This document shows positions 36,590 to 44,570 of a DNA stretch of 64,000 nt, one piece after another (position 1 is the stretch's first letter; each line of letters starts with the position of its first letter). The stretch is from the NCBI RefSeq assembly GCF_026625605.1, contig NZ_CP113054.1, positions 2,294,001 through 2,358,000 of the forward strand. Reading direction: 5' to 3'. Under the pieces are notes generated by a model. That model was not told the DNA's origin and did no database searches. It was given only the letters and a program-made list of their open reading frames with translations. Position numbers and translations under genes: made by a program. The stretch comes from Luteolibacter sp. SL250. GTDB lineage: Bacteria > Verrucomicrobiota > Verrucomicrobiia > Verrucomicrobiales > Akkermansiaceae.

Positions 36590-38440
36590 TCAAGGTTTGC
36601 TTTCCGGGGTCGGGCGTTCCGCCGGGGCATAAGGGGATACCTCACCGGCGGGTGGGTAGTACTCCGCCATCTTGGCGATGAACTCATCGATGAAGACCTG
36701 GATCTCGGCGGTGGTATTCTTGATCCGGGAGTTGAGATAGGAGTAGATGAACAGCGCGGGGATCGCGACGACCAGACCCGCCACGGTGGCCAGCAGCGCG
36801 GAGGCGATGCCGGGTGCGATGGAGTTCACATCGACCTCACCGGACTTCGCGATGATGGCGAAGGTGATCATGACGCCGACGACGGTGCCGAGCAGGCCGA
36901 CATAGGGGCCACCGGCGATGGAGATGGTCAGGTAGACCAGTCCGTTGGTGAGCTTGTGGGTGACGCGGACCAAGCCGGCGTCGAGCGCGGCGCGGATGGC
37001 CTGGATCGAGCGTCCGGAGAGTCCCTGTGTGCGGTTCTTGTCGCGTGCCAGACGGTGACGGATTTCCTCCGAGCCGATGTGGTAGATTTCGTAAAGCGGC
37101 GACTTTTCGACGAGCGCGAGCGTCGCGGGAGCGGTGCTGCCACCGAGCGTACGGATGCTCTTCTCATCGGTGTGGTCGAGCGCGGTGAGGTCGGATGAAA
37201 GGCTCTTCCACTGGCTGAGGAACTCCGCGGTGCCCTTCTGGATGGAGTTGAGGTAGGTGAATTTCCGGAAGGCGACGGTCCAACCGACGACGATCATGAT
37301 GATGCAGACGCCGATGGCGATCCAGCCGTCGAACATCATGTTCCTGGCGATGTCACCGAAGAGCATGACGTGTTCGAGGGCGGCGCTGTGGCTGCCGGTG
37401 GCTTCACCCCCTTCGACTTCGCCGAGGAACAGGGTCCGCTGGGCTGCCTCAGATGATCCCTGGTTCGCGAAGGCGAGCTGGATGTCGCCCGGAGTCGGGG
37501 CTGTCCGTGTGATGTGAAGTTCATCCATTTCACCGATGAATGCCTCACTCTCTGCTGCGTGGCCGATGGCGAGCGCATCATTGCCGGCAGGCAGAACCGC
37601 GGCGAGCTGCCCGTAAGGCTTGCCGTCCAGGAAGAGCTGGAGGCCGCCATCCTTTGAAACGACGACGAGGTGGTGCCAGGATCCCGCGGCGACCGGTGCA
37701 CCTGCATTGCTGCGTTGTCCCGCCGATTCGATGAGCGGGATGCCCTGATCGAGGAGGATCTTGAAGTCTCCGCGGGACAGGAGCGCGGCATTTGCCTGGA
37801 GGGACGCGGGCTTGATCCAGAAGCTCACACCCAGGTCCTGACCCTGGGTCCAGTTGATGGAGTCGCTGCCGGCGAGCGTGAGGGGCGCAGGCGAGGGAAG
37901 ACGCAGTCCGCGGCCGATCAGGGATCCCTCGGCGAGGGTTGCGGCGGCGTTCGCATTGTTGGCATTGGAGGTGGCATCCGCCGGTGTCGGTTCGCTGAAA
38001 TGATGGACTGCGGCGCTGTTGTCACCGTAGGCCTTGGCTTTGTCAGGAGCCGCGACGGCGGGATCCCCGCCACCGTAGTAGAGGTAGGCGGTGGTTTTAC
38101 CTCCGCTGGTGATCTCCGGCAGCCTCACCCAGACGAATGCCTCATTCAGCAAGCCGTCCCACTTCTCCACCTGGTAGGGGAGGGAGGTCTTGCCATCACC
38201 GGCGATGAAACGCAGGTCGGATCCGCCTTCGGTCGCGTTGGCGAACTGGAAATTGCCGTCGTGCAGGCGTACCAGCACCGTGGCCGCGCCGCTGGCATCG
38301 GACGACGCTGCGGAGGTATCGAGGGTGAGCAACTGTCGCTGGCTCCATGCCGGGTTCCACCAGGCGGCGGGCTTGTCCTCGGCGTGAAGGATGGAGGTCT
38401 GGAGCAGCGGCAACGTGAGCAATGGGATGATGAAGCGCAT
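36590..38440 (-). CDS. ExbB/TolQ channel with DUF2341 and LamG ectodomain
   Basis: A 616-residue protein about 2.5 times the size of plain ExbB. After a signal peptide (1-21) comes a DUF2341-like region (about 25-130, WWNPAWSQRQLLTL, FVWVRLPEI, AYLYYGG). A LamG/concanavalin-like domain follows (about 145-330, LGVSFWIKPA, SWHHLVVVSKDGGLQLFLDG, FIGEMDELHITR). The ExbB core has a transmembrane helix at about 372-391, a cytoplasmic helical region, then helices at 512-531 and 543-567 (GLLGTVVGVMITFAIIA, IASALLATVAGLVVAIPALF), the MotA/TolQ/ExbB signature. The large periplasmic glycan-binding-type domain is the striking feature; it may sense or grip cell-wall or polysaccharide ligands. It is second in the operon, followed by exbD. 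Confidence 0.85.
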   Translation of the reverse strand: MRFIIPLLTLPLLQTSILHAEDKPAAWWNPAWSQRQLLTLDTSAASSDASGAATVLVRLHDGNFQFANATEGGSDLRFIAGDGKTSLPYQVEKWDGLLNEAFVWVRLPEITSGGKTTAYLYYGGGDPAVAAPDKAKAYGDNSAAVHHFSEPTPADATSNANNANAAATLAEGSLIGRGLRLPSPAPLTLAGSDSINWTQGQDLGVSFWIKPASLQANAALLSRGDFKILLDQGIPLIESAGQRSNAGAPVAAGSWHHLVVVSKDGGLQLFLDGKPYGQLAAVLPAGNDALAIGHAAESEAFIGEMDELHITRTAPTPGDIQLAFANQGSSEAAQRTLFLGEVEGGEATGSHSAALEHVMLFGDIARNMMFDGWIAIGVCIIMIVVGWTVAFRKFTYLNSIQKGTAEFLSQWKSLSSDLTALDHTDEKSIRTLGGSTAPATLALVEKSPLYEIYHIGSEEIRHRLARDKNRTQGLSGRSIQAIRAALDAGLVRVTHKLTNGLVYLTISIAGGPYVGLLGTVVGVMITFAIIAKSGEVDVNSIAPGIASALLATVAGLVVAIPALFIYSYLNSRIKNTTAEIQVFIDEFIAKMAEYYPPAGEVSPYAPAERPTPESKP

Positions 38441-38482
38441 GGACGGTGATGGGAGAAGGGGAGGAACAGGAGGGTTGGTGGA

Positions 38483-40111
38483 TCAGAAGTCGGCCCAGCC
38501 ACGGAAAGTGATGAGTGGGTCGAACGCCCGGGTGGTTCCCTGGTCGAGAATGGGGAGCGCGAAATCCACGGAGCCGTGGTAGTGGCCCGCATATTTGAAC
38601 CGGGTGCCGACACCGAAGCTGGCAAAGGTCATGGTCGAGTCCTGGCCGGCAAGGGGGTCGTAGATTCCCAGGATGCCACCTTCGAGGAAGGCATGGATGC
38701 GCCATTCGTCACGTCGCTTGCCATTCTCATCCTCGACTCCGGTGAATGAAGGTGTGCGGTATTCGAAGGTGGCGAAAATGCCATTGTCACCGAGGGCCTC
38801 GGACTCCAGATAGCCGCGGGCATTTCCTAGGCCGCCACCAGCGAGCTGCTCGGAGTTGACCAACGGTCCATCCGCGAGTTGTCCCTGCAGCTTGCCGAAG
38901 AGTTGCGAGCCGCAGGTCAGGTCGATGGTGTGGGAGATATCCCCCCTCAGGTGGAAGAAGCTGGCGCGGGAGTAGGCGCGCTTGTCGTCGAAATCACTGT
39001 CGTCGCTGCCTGCGAAGCCTCGCAGGTGGAGGGTTGCCGTCAGATTGACATCGGTGAAGCGGTCTTCACCAATGAAAGCCGCGGAGTAACTGGCGGAGAG
39101 GGGGAAATACTCGATGGGTGCCTCCCGAAGGACGACTCCGCCGCTACCGGCATAAGTGGTTTCCTCAAGATTTTTCCAATCCAGGCCGAGGGTGAATGTC
39201 TGGTAGAAATCTTTTCCGGGCGGGAGATCGAAGATGGCTCTCAGCCCCAGGATCTCACCAGCTCCGGCGACTGCCGTGGTGCCGCCCAGCGTGGAAATAT
39301 CACTCTCCTGCTTGGTACCCTGGAGCATCAAGCTCACCCTCTCATTGATACGGGCCAGGTAGTATGCGGAGTAGACAAGTGAGTCGTCGGTGTTTTCCGG
39401 AGCGACTTGGAAGCTGCCCCCGGCGGTGTGGCCCCGCTGGAAAAGGTTGCCGTAGCTCAGGGCCCCGTTGAGCCGCAGCTTGCTTGTGTCGGCGCTGTAA
39501 CGGTTGTTGAGCTCGAGGGAACCGTGGAGCGGCAGCTTGTCCTCCACCGTCAGATCGATGTCCACGGTGCCTGGCTCCGTCCCCGCCTTCAGGGACGGCG
39601 TGACGCGGCGGTCGGCCAGCCGGTTCAGTGCGATGATTTCTTTCTCGGTCTGTTTGAGGTCCGGGACTTGGCCCTCCGCCAGCGATGGGACGGCGGCCCT
39701 GATCCTGCTCGGCAGGAACCACTTCACGCCATTCACCCGGAGACGGGCCACCTTGCCTTCCACCACTTCGAACCGGATGATCCCGAACCGCGGGTCCTGC
39801 TGTGGAATGAGCACGGAGACGGTCTGGTAGTTCTTGTCCCGGTAGGCCTTTTCCAATGCCTGGCGGGCCTTCTCAACGTCGTCCGCGGTGCGGGCGGGAC
39901 CCAGGTAGGGATAGACGGTTTTCTGGATCTCCAGGGTGGTTAGCTTCGTTGAGCCGGAGATGCGGTATTCCTTCACATAGAAAACCGGCGAAGGTGCCGC
40001 TGCTTCGGGCGATTGCGCGGGCGAGAGACCATGGGCCAACAGAAGCAGGTAACCGGCAGCCACCCGGAGCGGGAGAAGGCATGGCGGTCTGCTGGAAGGG
40101 AAACACATCAT
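38483..40111 (-). CDS. Two-partner secretion outer-membrane transporter (FhaC/ShlB family)
   Basis: A 542-residue TpsB protein. A signal peptide ends near residue 33. Two POTRA domains follow: POTRA1 about 43-117 (FYVKEYRISGSTKLTTLEIQ, IRFEVVEGKVARL) and POTRA2 about 119-192 (NRLADRRVTPSLKAGTEPG, VDIDLTVEDKLPLHG). The 16-strand barrel runs to the C-terminal Phe542. The loop-6 signature normally written VRGY reads ARGY at 431-434. It should recognise the TPS domain of the giant exoprotein and move it across the outer membrane. It is the first gene of the operon, about 8 kb from its presumed substrate gene. Such separation of tpsB and tpsA is less usual than direct adjacency. Confidence 0.9.
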   Translation of the reverse strand: MMCFPSSRPPCLLPLRVAAGYLLLLAHGLSPAQSPEAAAPSPVFYVKEYRISGSTKLTTLEIQKTVYPYLGPARTADDVEKARQALEKAYRDKNYQTVSVLIPQQDPRFGIIRFEVVEGKVARLRVNGVKWFLPSRIRAAVPSLAEGQVPDLKQTEKEIIALNRLADRRVTPSLKAGTEPGTVDIDLTVEDKLPLHGSLELNNRYSADTSKLRLNGALSYGNLFQRGHTAGGSFQVAPENTDDSLVYSAYYLARINERVSLMLQGTKQESDISTLGGTTAVAGAGEILGLRAIFDLPPGKDFYQTFTLGLDWKNLEETTYAGSGGVVLREAPIEYFPLSASYSAAFIGEDRFTDVNLTATLHLRGFAGSDDSDFDDKRAYSRASFFHLRGDISHTIDLTCGSQLFGKLQGQLADGPLVNSEQLAGGGLGNARGYLESEALGDNGIFATFEYRTPSFTGVEDENGKRRDEWRIHAFLEGGILGIYDPLAGQDSTMTFASFGVGTRFKYAGHYHGSVDFALPILDQGTTRAFDPLITFRGWADF

Positions 40112-40149
40112 CGGAACGCCGGACCTTCCTTCCGGGGGTGGGGCCTAAC

Positions 40150-40177
40150 AATGATGTCCCGGTGACGAACTTGTAAC
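40150..40177 (-). promoter_or_regulatory. Possible 11-base-period repeat upstream of the secretion operon
   Basis: Read on the minus strand, GTTACA, GTCACC and ATCATT occur at 11-base steps within 70 bases of the first start codon. Pho boxes also use 11-base direct repeats, and GTCAC resembles a half-site, but the match to CTGTCAT-type consensus is poor. Confidence 0.15.
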
Positions 40178-40218
40178 CCCGCTCTGGATGATGGGAGGTA
40201 TCCTCTGTGTCGCCGGAG

Positions 40219-40647
40219 TCACCCGACCAATTCGGAATCCGACGGCAACAGCTCGTGGACCGATTCCTCGGCGATGGCGAAAAGGGCGATGGATACCAGA
40301 GATGCGGCTACCGAAAGGGGGATACCAACCACTCCCGACAGCCACAGGGCCAGTTGTGCGACAAGCTCTCCCGTTGATCGAGGAGGAGCGTTTGTCAACC
40401 GGGTCCGCGTTTCGCTGTGGATGGAATCACACGTACCGATCAGACGGAACATCTCCCACCGGGTGCGCTGCCACGCCCGCGCACCGGTGTTGCCTCCGGA
40501 ACTCGGGTCCAGCAGTTCCGCAGCGATGCGGCTTCCCAACCGTTCCCATGAATAATGGCGGAACCGGACGGATGACAGGTTGGGAACTTGCTTGATGAGA
40601 TAGTCGATGTCGATTTCAGGCAGGATGGTCACATTGCCCCCCAACAT
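40219..40647 (-). CDS. Hypothetical protein with C-terminal membrane segment
   Basis: A 142-residue protein that reads as genuine coding sequence: LPEIDIDYLIKQVPNLSSVR and WERLGSRIAAELLDPSSG in the first half, then a hydrophobic region (LALWLSGVVGIPLSVAASLV) of about 40 residues before a short charged tail. It has no signal peptide and is not recognised. It lies between the secretion operon and the tmRNA terminator on the minus strand. It is probably monocistronic, as 107 bases separate its stop from the next start. Confidence 0.5.
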   Translation of the reverse strand: MLGGNVTILPEIDIDYLIKQVPNLSSVRFRHYSWERLGSRIAAELLDPSSGGNTGARAWQRTRWEMFRLIGTCDSIHSETRTRLTNAPPRSTGELVAQLALWLSGVVGIPLSVAASLVSIALFAIAEESVHELLPSDSELVG

Positions 40648-40703
40648 CCGCGGGATTCTCCGGATGCGGAGGAATATCGGGTGAAAGAACCGTCACCCTG
40701 CAA

Positions 40704-40730
40704 AAATGCCCCTGACTTGCAGGGGCATTT
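40704..40730 (-). terminator. Rho-independent terminator of ssrA
   Basis: AAATGCCCCTG (40704-40714) and CAGGGGCATTT (40720-40730) are perfect 11-base complements around a five-base loop. Read on the minus strand the stem continues into TTTTT. It lies ten bases past the 3' CCA of the tmRNA. Confidence 0.85.
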
Positions 40731-40740
40731 CAGGAAAAAA

Positions 40741-41098
40741 TGGTGGAGGCGAGGGGAGTCGAACCCCTGTCCGGAACATCATCAGCACAGGCATCTACAC
40801 GTTTAGCATGCGGTCTGGAGTTTCGGTCGGACTGGGCCCACATGCGGCGTTGTCCTCCCTAGGAACCTGTTTGATCTCGATGGGAAACCCGGTTCCCCGG
40901 TTTCCCATCCAGCCTGCTGGGTAGTCGCCGTTCCCCTCAGCAGGTGTCGGGGTTCAGGCGTGGTCGTCAATTAAGCGGCCAGTGCGAGCTCGTTAGAGTC
41001 TGCATTTATTTGTTTTGAGCGGCTTTTTAGGAGGCCAGCCGTTCAACCTCCACGTGCAACCAGCGCGTCGAACATCCCGTCGAAACCAGAACGCCCCC
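40741..41098 (-). ncRNA. ssrA: Transfer-messenger RNA (tmRNA)
   Basis: Read on the minus strand, the RNA starts with GGGGGCGTTCTGGTTTCGAC and ends with GGTTCGACTCCCCTCGCC then TCCACCA. The terminal GGGGGCG pairs with CGCCTCC (one G-U), giving the seven-base acceptor stem with encoded CCA; the T arm is clear. Total length is 358 bases. The tag frame, near 40970-41005, ends GCACTGGCCGCTTAA and appears to read ADSNELALAA with GCA as resume codon; the exact resume point is inferred. It rescues stalled ribosomes with SmpB. It is a one-piece tmRNA, not permuted. A strong terminator follows. Confidence 0.95.
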
Positions 41099-41154
41099 TG
41101 ACACTGAGTCAGGGGAAATGTGCCACGGAAATGACAATCCGCAAGGCCCTTTAT

Positions 41155-41955
41155 TCAGATCCTCCGGCGGCGGAACCCCAGGGTCCCGGTTCCCAGCAAG
41201 AGCATGGCCAGCGAAGCGGGTTCAGGGATCGGGGAAATGGTGATCGCCTGGAGGCCGACGTGGGCGTTGGCATCCGTGGAAAGACGGTCGGTCATCCTGT
41301 AACGGATATTCACTTCATCCGTAGTGGTGTCCGGGGTGAAATTTAGGCTGAAAAGGTAGGCGGCTTTTCCATCCGACGGATTTGCGGAAGGGATCGCTAC
41401 GGTTTCCGTGTAACTCAGGGTGCCATTGATGAAGACTTCAAAGGTGCCTTGGGCGCTGAAATTATAGACCCATACGCTGATCAGGCTCTGGCTCGGAAAT
41501 CCGCTGAGCGTGGTCTGGATGCCGGCTCCGGAAGGATTGGAGGTTCCGGTACCATTCGGGCCCAGCTGGCTGTTGAAAATCCCCGTGGGCCGGTAGGTGG
41601 TGCTGGTGCCGGCATCCGGTTCAGTCGGAGAGGTTCCGTTGTCGTAAGTGAAGAAGCTCACCGGCGCCCCGGTCGTTGTGTTTGCGGGACCGCGCAGCGA
41701 ACCACCGTTCAGGGTGGAAAGCTCAAAATTCCGGGGGCCCGTAAAGCTGCTGTTGGTGGCGGCCAGCGGCCCGGAGGTGAGGCCGTTGCCGCGGGTCCAA
41801 TAGGCCCAATCCGTATCCGGTCCCGATGGCATCACGTGTGGAGGCGTGCTGGCATCGTTCGGAGCGATGGTGTAGGAGCCTGTGACCGTGGCACCGTGGA
41901 CGGTGCCGCAGATCACGGGGAGGGAGGCGCATGCGAAGATGAACGATGGTTTCAC
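41155..41955 (-). CDS. PEP-CTERM sorted secreted protein
   Basis: A 266-residue protein. The signal peptide begins VKPSFIFACASLPVICGTVHG with GTG start at 41953-41955. The mature part is Ser/Thr/Gly/Asn-rich and beta-like (DTDWAYWTRGNGL, SLISVWVYNFSAQGTFEVFI). The C-terminus is a clear PEP-CTERM tail: IPEPASLAMLLLGTGTLGF then RRRRI. It is expected to be cut by an exosortase and attached to the surface or biofilm matrix. The role is unknown. It lies just upstream of the tmRNA on the same strand, with no sign of co-function. Confidence 0.85.
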   Translation of the reverse strand: MKPSFIFACASLPVICGTVHGATVTGSYTIAPNDASTPPHVMPSGPDTDWAYWTRGNGLTSGPLAATNSSFTGPRNFELSTLNGGSLRGPANTTTGAPVSFFTYDNGTSPTEPDAGTSTTYRPTGIFNSQLGPNGTGTSNPSGAGIQTTLSGFPSQSLISVWVYNFSAQGTFEVFINGTLSYTETVAIPSANPSDGKAAYLFSLNFTPDTTTDEVNIRYRMTDRLSTDANAHVGLQAITISPIPEPASLAMLLLGTGTLGFRRRRI

Positions 41956-42049
41956 GGCGACAGATGGAAAATGACGATTGATTGCGGCTCCAATAGGTCA
42001 CCAGACCGGGCCATCGACCGGTTCTAACTGTGGATCTGAGGGTTGTCGA

Positions 42050-42661
42050 TCAAATGTTCGGATCCATCGGTGCCTTGATCGCGTCCGACAGCACGGAAAT
42101 CCGGCCCGTATCCAGGCGGTAGATCCAGGAATGGATGGCGATCTCCTGTCCCCGTGCCCAGGCATCTTCCAGGATGGTGGTGCGTGCGACGTGTTTCGCC
42201 TGGTGGAGGACGTTGTACTCGCACAGGCGGTCGAGGGCATCCGCCGGGGAAAGGCCTTCCAGCTCTTCCTTGTAGAGCCTCCGGAGCGAGCGGATGGGGG
42301 CCAGCCAGTTGTCGATGATGCCGTGGCGCACGTTTTCCAGCGCAGCCTTCACCCCGCCACAGCCGTAGTGGCCGACGATGAGGATGTGCTTCACTTTCAG
42401 GACATCCACGGCGTACTGGAGCACGGCCAGCACGTTGAAATCCGTCTCCGCGACCACGTTGGCCACGTTCCGGTGGACGAACACCTCTCCCGGAGCCAAC
42501 CCGGTGATCTGGTTGGCCGGGACGCGGCTGTCGGAACACCCGATCCACAGATACTCGGGGGTCTGTTGGTTCGCCAGGCGGGAGAAAAAGTCCGGCTCAG
42601 CCTTGATGACGGAGTCCGCCCAGTTGCGGTTGTTGTCGAGGAGTTGTTTCAGCGTGTCCAT
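42050..42661 (-). CDS. can: Beta-class carbonic anhydrase
   Basis: A 203-residue cytoplasmic zinc enzyme that interconverts CO2 and bicarbonate. The ligands fall at the same positions as in E. coli Can: Cys42 and Asp44/Arg46 in GCSDSRVPAN, and His98/Cys101 in GHYGCGGV. PGEVFVHRNVANVV and the C-terminal IAIHSWIYRLDTG are also family text. Length is normal. It stands alone between the PEP-CTERM gene and the FAD oxidoreductase and probably supplies bicarbonate for carboxylations. Confidence 0.95.
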   Translation of the reverse strand: MDTLKQLLDNNRNWADSVIKAEPDFFSRLANQQTPEYLWIGCSDSRVPANQITGLAPGEVFVHRNVANVVAETDFNVLAVLQYAVDVLKVKHILIVGHYGCGGVKAALENVRHGIIDNWLAPIRSLRRLYKEELEGLSPADALDRLCEYNVLHQAKHVARTTILEDAWARGQEIAIHSWIYRLDTGRISVLSDAIKAPMDPNI

Positions 42662-42715
42662 GCCCGGCGGGATTGAAGGACCTATACGGGCGGGAGTCGA
42701 TGACGAATGCGCGGA

Positions 42716-44335
42716 TCAGAAAGTACCTTCCGGGATGGCAATGACCTGCCCGTCCGCCAGCAGCCGTTCCCGGAGTTTCGTGTAGTCCACTTTCTGCACG
42801 GCCTGCTTGTCATCGATGGCGATGGCCGCGGCGGTGGCGGTGGCCTGTGCGGCGGCCATGAAGGTGAACTCGATGCGGTAGGCACCGTAGGCAACATAGG
42901 AGGAGGAAGGGCAGGTGGGGGTCAACAGGTTGCTGCATTCCGTTGCCTTCGGGTAGAGGCTGCGGTAGGGCACCCCGAAAGGGATCCAGTTGGTGCCGCC
43001 GAAGACGGCTCCCTCATTCCAGGCAAAGCCGTCCTTCACGATCCGGCGGGCATTGTGGAGGTCGTGCGGCCACCAGACCATGGCGACGGAATCCTCCACC
43101 GGCAGGGTGTTGGTCTTGGTACCGTGTTGCTCGATGAGGACGAAATCCGAGACCATCCGGCGGCCATTCCGGACGTAGAAAGTGCGCGGCCAACCATCGT
43201 TGTCGGTGAACTCATCCTTGGCGGTACCCCATTGGGACCAGATCATGCGGGTCTTTTCCGGGACGGCGGGATCGTTGGCCAGGAACCAGCAGAGGCCCTT
43301 GATGTAGTCCAGGCTGTCCTTCAGCATCTTCTGCCGGTCGGCGTGGGAGGCCGCCGGGTAGCCGTGGTTCCAGTTCGGCATGTTGCCGGTGAGGTGGTGC
43401 CAGCCGCCGGGGTCCGTCTTTCCGGTGGGCAGGGCGGGGTTCGGCGCGCCGACATTGCCTCCGGCCTCCAGAAAGCGGCGCTGGAGTTCGTATTTCGTGA
43501 CGTCATAATTGTCCGGCTTCGCGAAGGGGATCCGGAGGGCGGGATCCTTGGTGAAGTTGTTGCGGAACGCGAACGCCTGGATCGCCGGACTGGGTGCGCC
43601 ATGTTCGCCCAGCGCCTCGTCGCTCACTCCGAAGATCAGGCCGCTAGCCGGATCTCCGGGCGTCTTGTAGGGATCGATCTTTTTCTCGAACTGGCTGTGC
43701 TTCGTGGTCGTGACGATCCCGTTGAGAGTCTCCCCATACTTCGTGTTGCCTTCGCGACCCACGGTGCAGGTGACGCCGGCGGCGGCCAGAAGGTCGCCTT
43801 CATAGGTCGCATCGATGAAAACTTTGGCACTCACCGTGTCCCCGGAAACGGTGCGGACGGACGTCAGGGCGGCTCCATCCTTCACGGCGGCCCCCTCATC
43901 GGCCAGGCGCGCCCCGCGGATGACTTTCACTTTCGCCTCCGCCGCCCATTCGTCGAAAACTTTCTCTGCGACATGCGGCTCGAAGCGCCACAGTTCCTTT
44001 TTCTTGGTCTTGGCCCGGAGCATCTCTTCGAACGGTTCCTCCCGTCCATAGGCTTTTGCGATCCGGCGATAGTAATCCAATGCCAGTCCGCCCACGGCCG
44101 GGCTGTTCTGGAACGGGCCGTGGTTGTCGATGTCGGTTCCGCCGAGGCCCTCGCTGGCCATGCTGCCGAGGTGTTGGCCGGGTTCCAGCAGGATGACGGA
44201 CTTGCCCATTTTCGTTCCCTGGACGGCGGCGACCACTCCGGCGCTGGTTCCCCCGTAGATGCAGATGTCGGCGGAGTGCTCTGCGGCTTGCAGGGGGAGG
44301 AGGAGGGCTGCGGTGAGGAAAATGTGGCGGGTCAT
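42716..44335 (-). CDS. Exported FAD-dependent oxidoreductase (FAD_oxidored family)
   Basis: A 539-residue protein. The start at 44335 gives a signal peptide (RHIFLTAALLLPLQAAEH); the 30-residue upstream extension is not signal-like. The FAD Rossmann motif reads ICIYGGTSAGVVAAVQ (GGTSAG 28-33), followed by VILLEPGQHLGSMASEGLGG. This is the 'FAD-dependent oxidoreductase, xanthan-lyase-associated' type common in Verrucomicrobia and Planctomycetes, often linked to degradation of complex glycans. The substrate is unknown. It is followed by 54 bases before the carbonic anhydrase start and preceded by a terminator-like repeat after the sugar-kinase gene. Confidence 0.8.
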   Translation of the reverse strand: MTRHIFLTAALLLPLQAAEHSADICIYGGTSAGVVAAVQGTKMGKSVILLEPGQHLGSMASEGLGGTDIDNHGPFQNSPAVGGLALDYYRRIAKAYGREEPFEEMLRAKTKKKELWRFEPHVAEKVFDEWAAEAKVKVIRGARLADEGAAVKDGAALTSVRTVSGDTVSAKVFIDATYEGDLLAAAGVTCTVGREGNTKYGETLNGIVTTTKHSQFEKKIDPYKTPGDPASGLIFGVSDEALGEHGAPSPAIQAFAFRNNFTKDPALRIPFAKPDNYDVTKYELQRRFLEAGGNVGAPNPALPTGKTDPGGWHHLTGNMPNWNHGYPAASHADRQKMLKDSLDYIKGLCWFLANDPAVPEKTRMIWSQWGTAKDEFTDNDGWPRTFYVRNGRRMVSDFVLIEQHGTKTNTLPVEDSVAMVWWPHDLHNARRIVKDGFAWNEGAVFGGTNWIPFGVPYRSLYPKATECSNLLTPTCPSSSYVAYGAYRIEFTFMAAAQATATAAAIAIDDKQAVQKVDYTKLRERLLADGQVIAIPEGTF

Positions 44336-44524
44336 TCCGGATGGGTGGGTTTCGAAGCTGCGGTTTTCCGATACGCGTCCCGGCTCCGCAAATTTCAATC
44401 TATCGGGAGTAAGGAGGAAGGACACCCTTGTCCTTCAACGGCATTGGTGATTCAGGACGGAGAGGATCTGTGGTGGAGTGGCTTTGCTCCGTGTTCCGGT
44501 TGCAGTCGGTGGACAGGAATGGAA

Positions 44525-44548
44525 GCAAAGCCGACATCGCGGCTTTGC
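44525..44548 (-). terminator. Terminator-like inverted repeat after the PfkB gene
   Basis: GCAAAGCCG (44525-44533) and CGGCTTTGC (44540-44548) are perfect nine-base complements with a six-base loop, 23 bases past the sugar-kinase stop. There is no long T run. It probably ends the sugar operon, in a 235-base gap that otherwise holds no visible gene. Confidence 0.5.
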
Positions 44549-44570
44549 CGCAATGTCCACCCTCCTTACT

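Noticed and set aside
40741-40800. A tRNA gene suggested by the T-arm-like sequence
   Set aside because: No D and anticodon arms follow; the matching 5' end lies 358 bases away, which identifies tmRNA.
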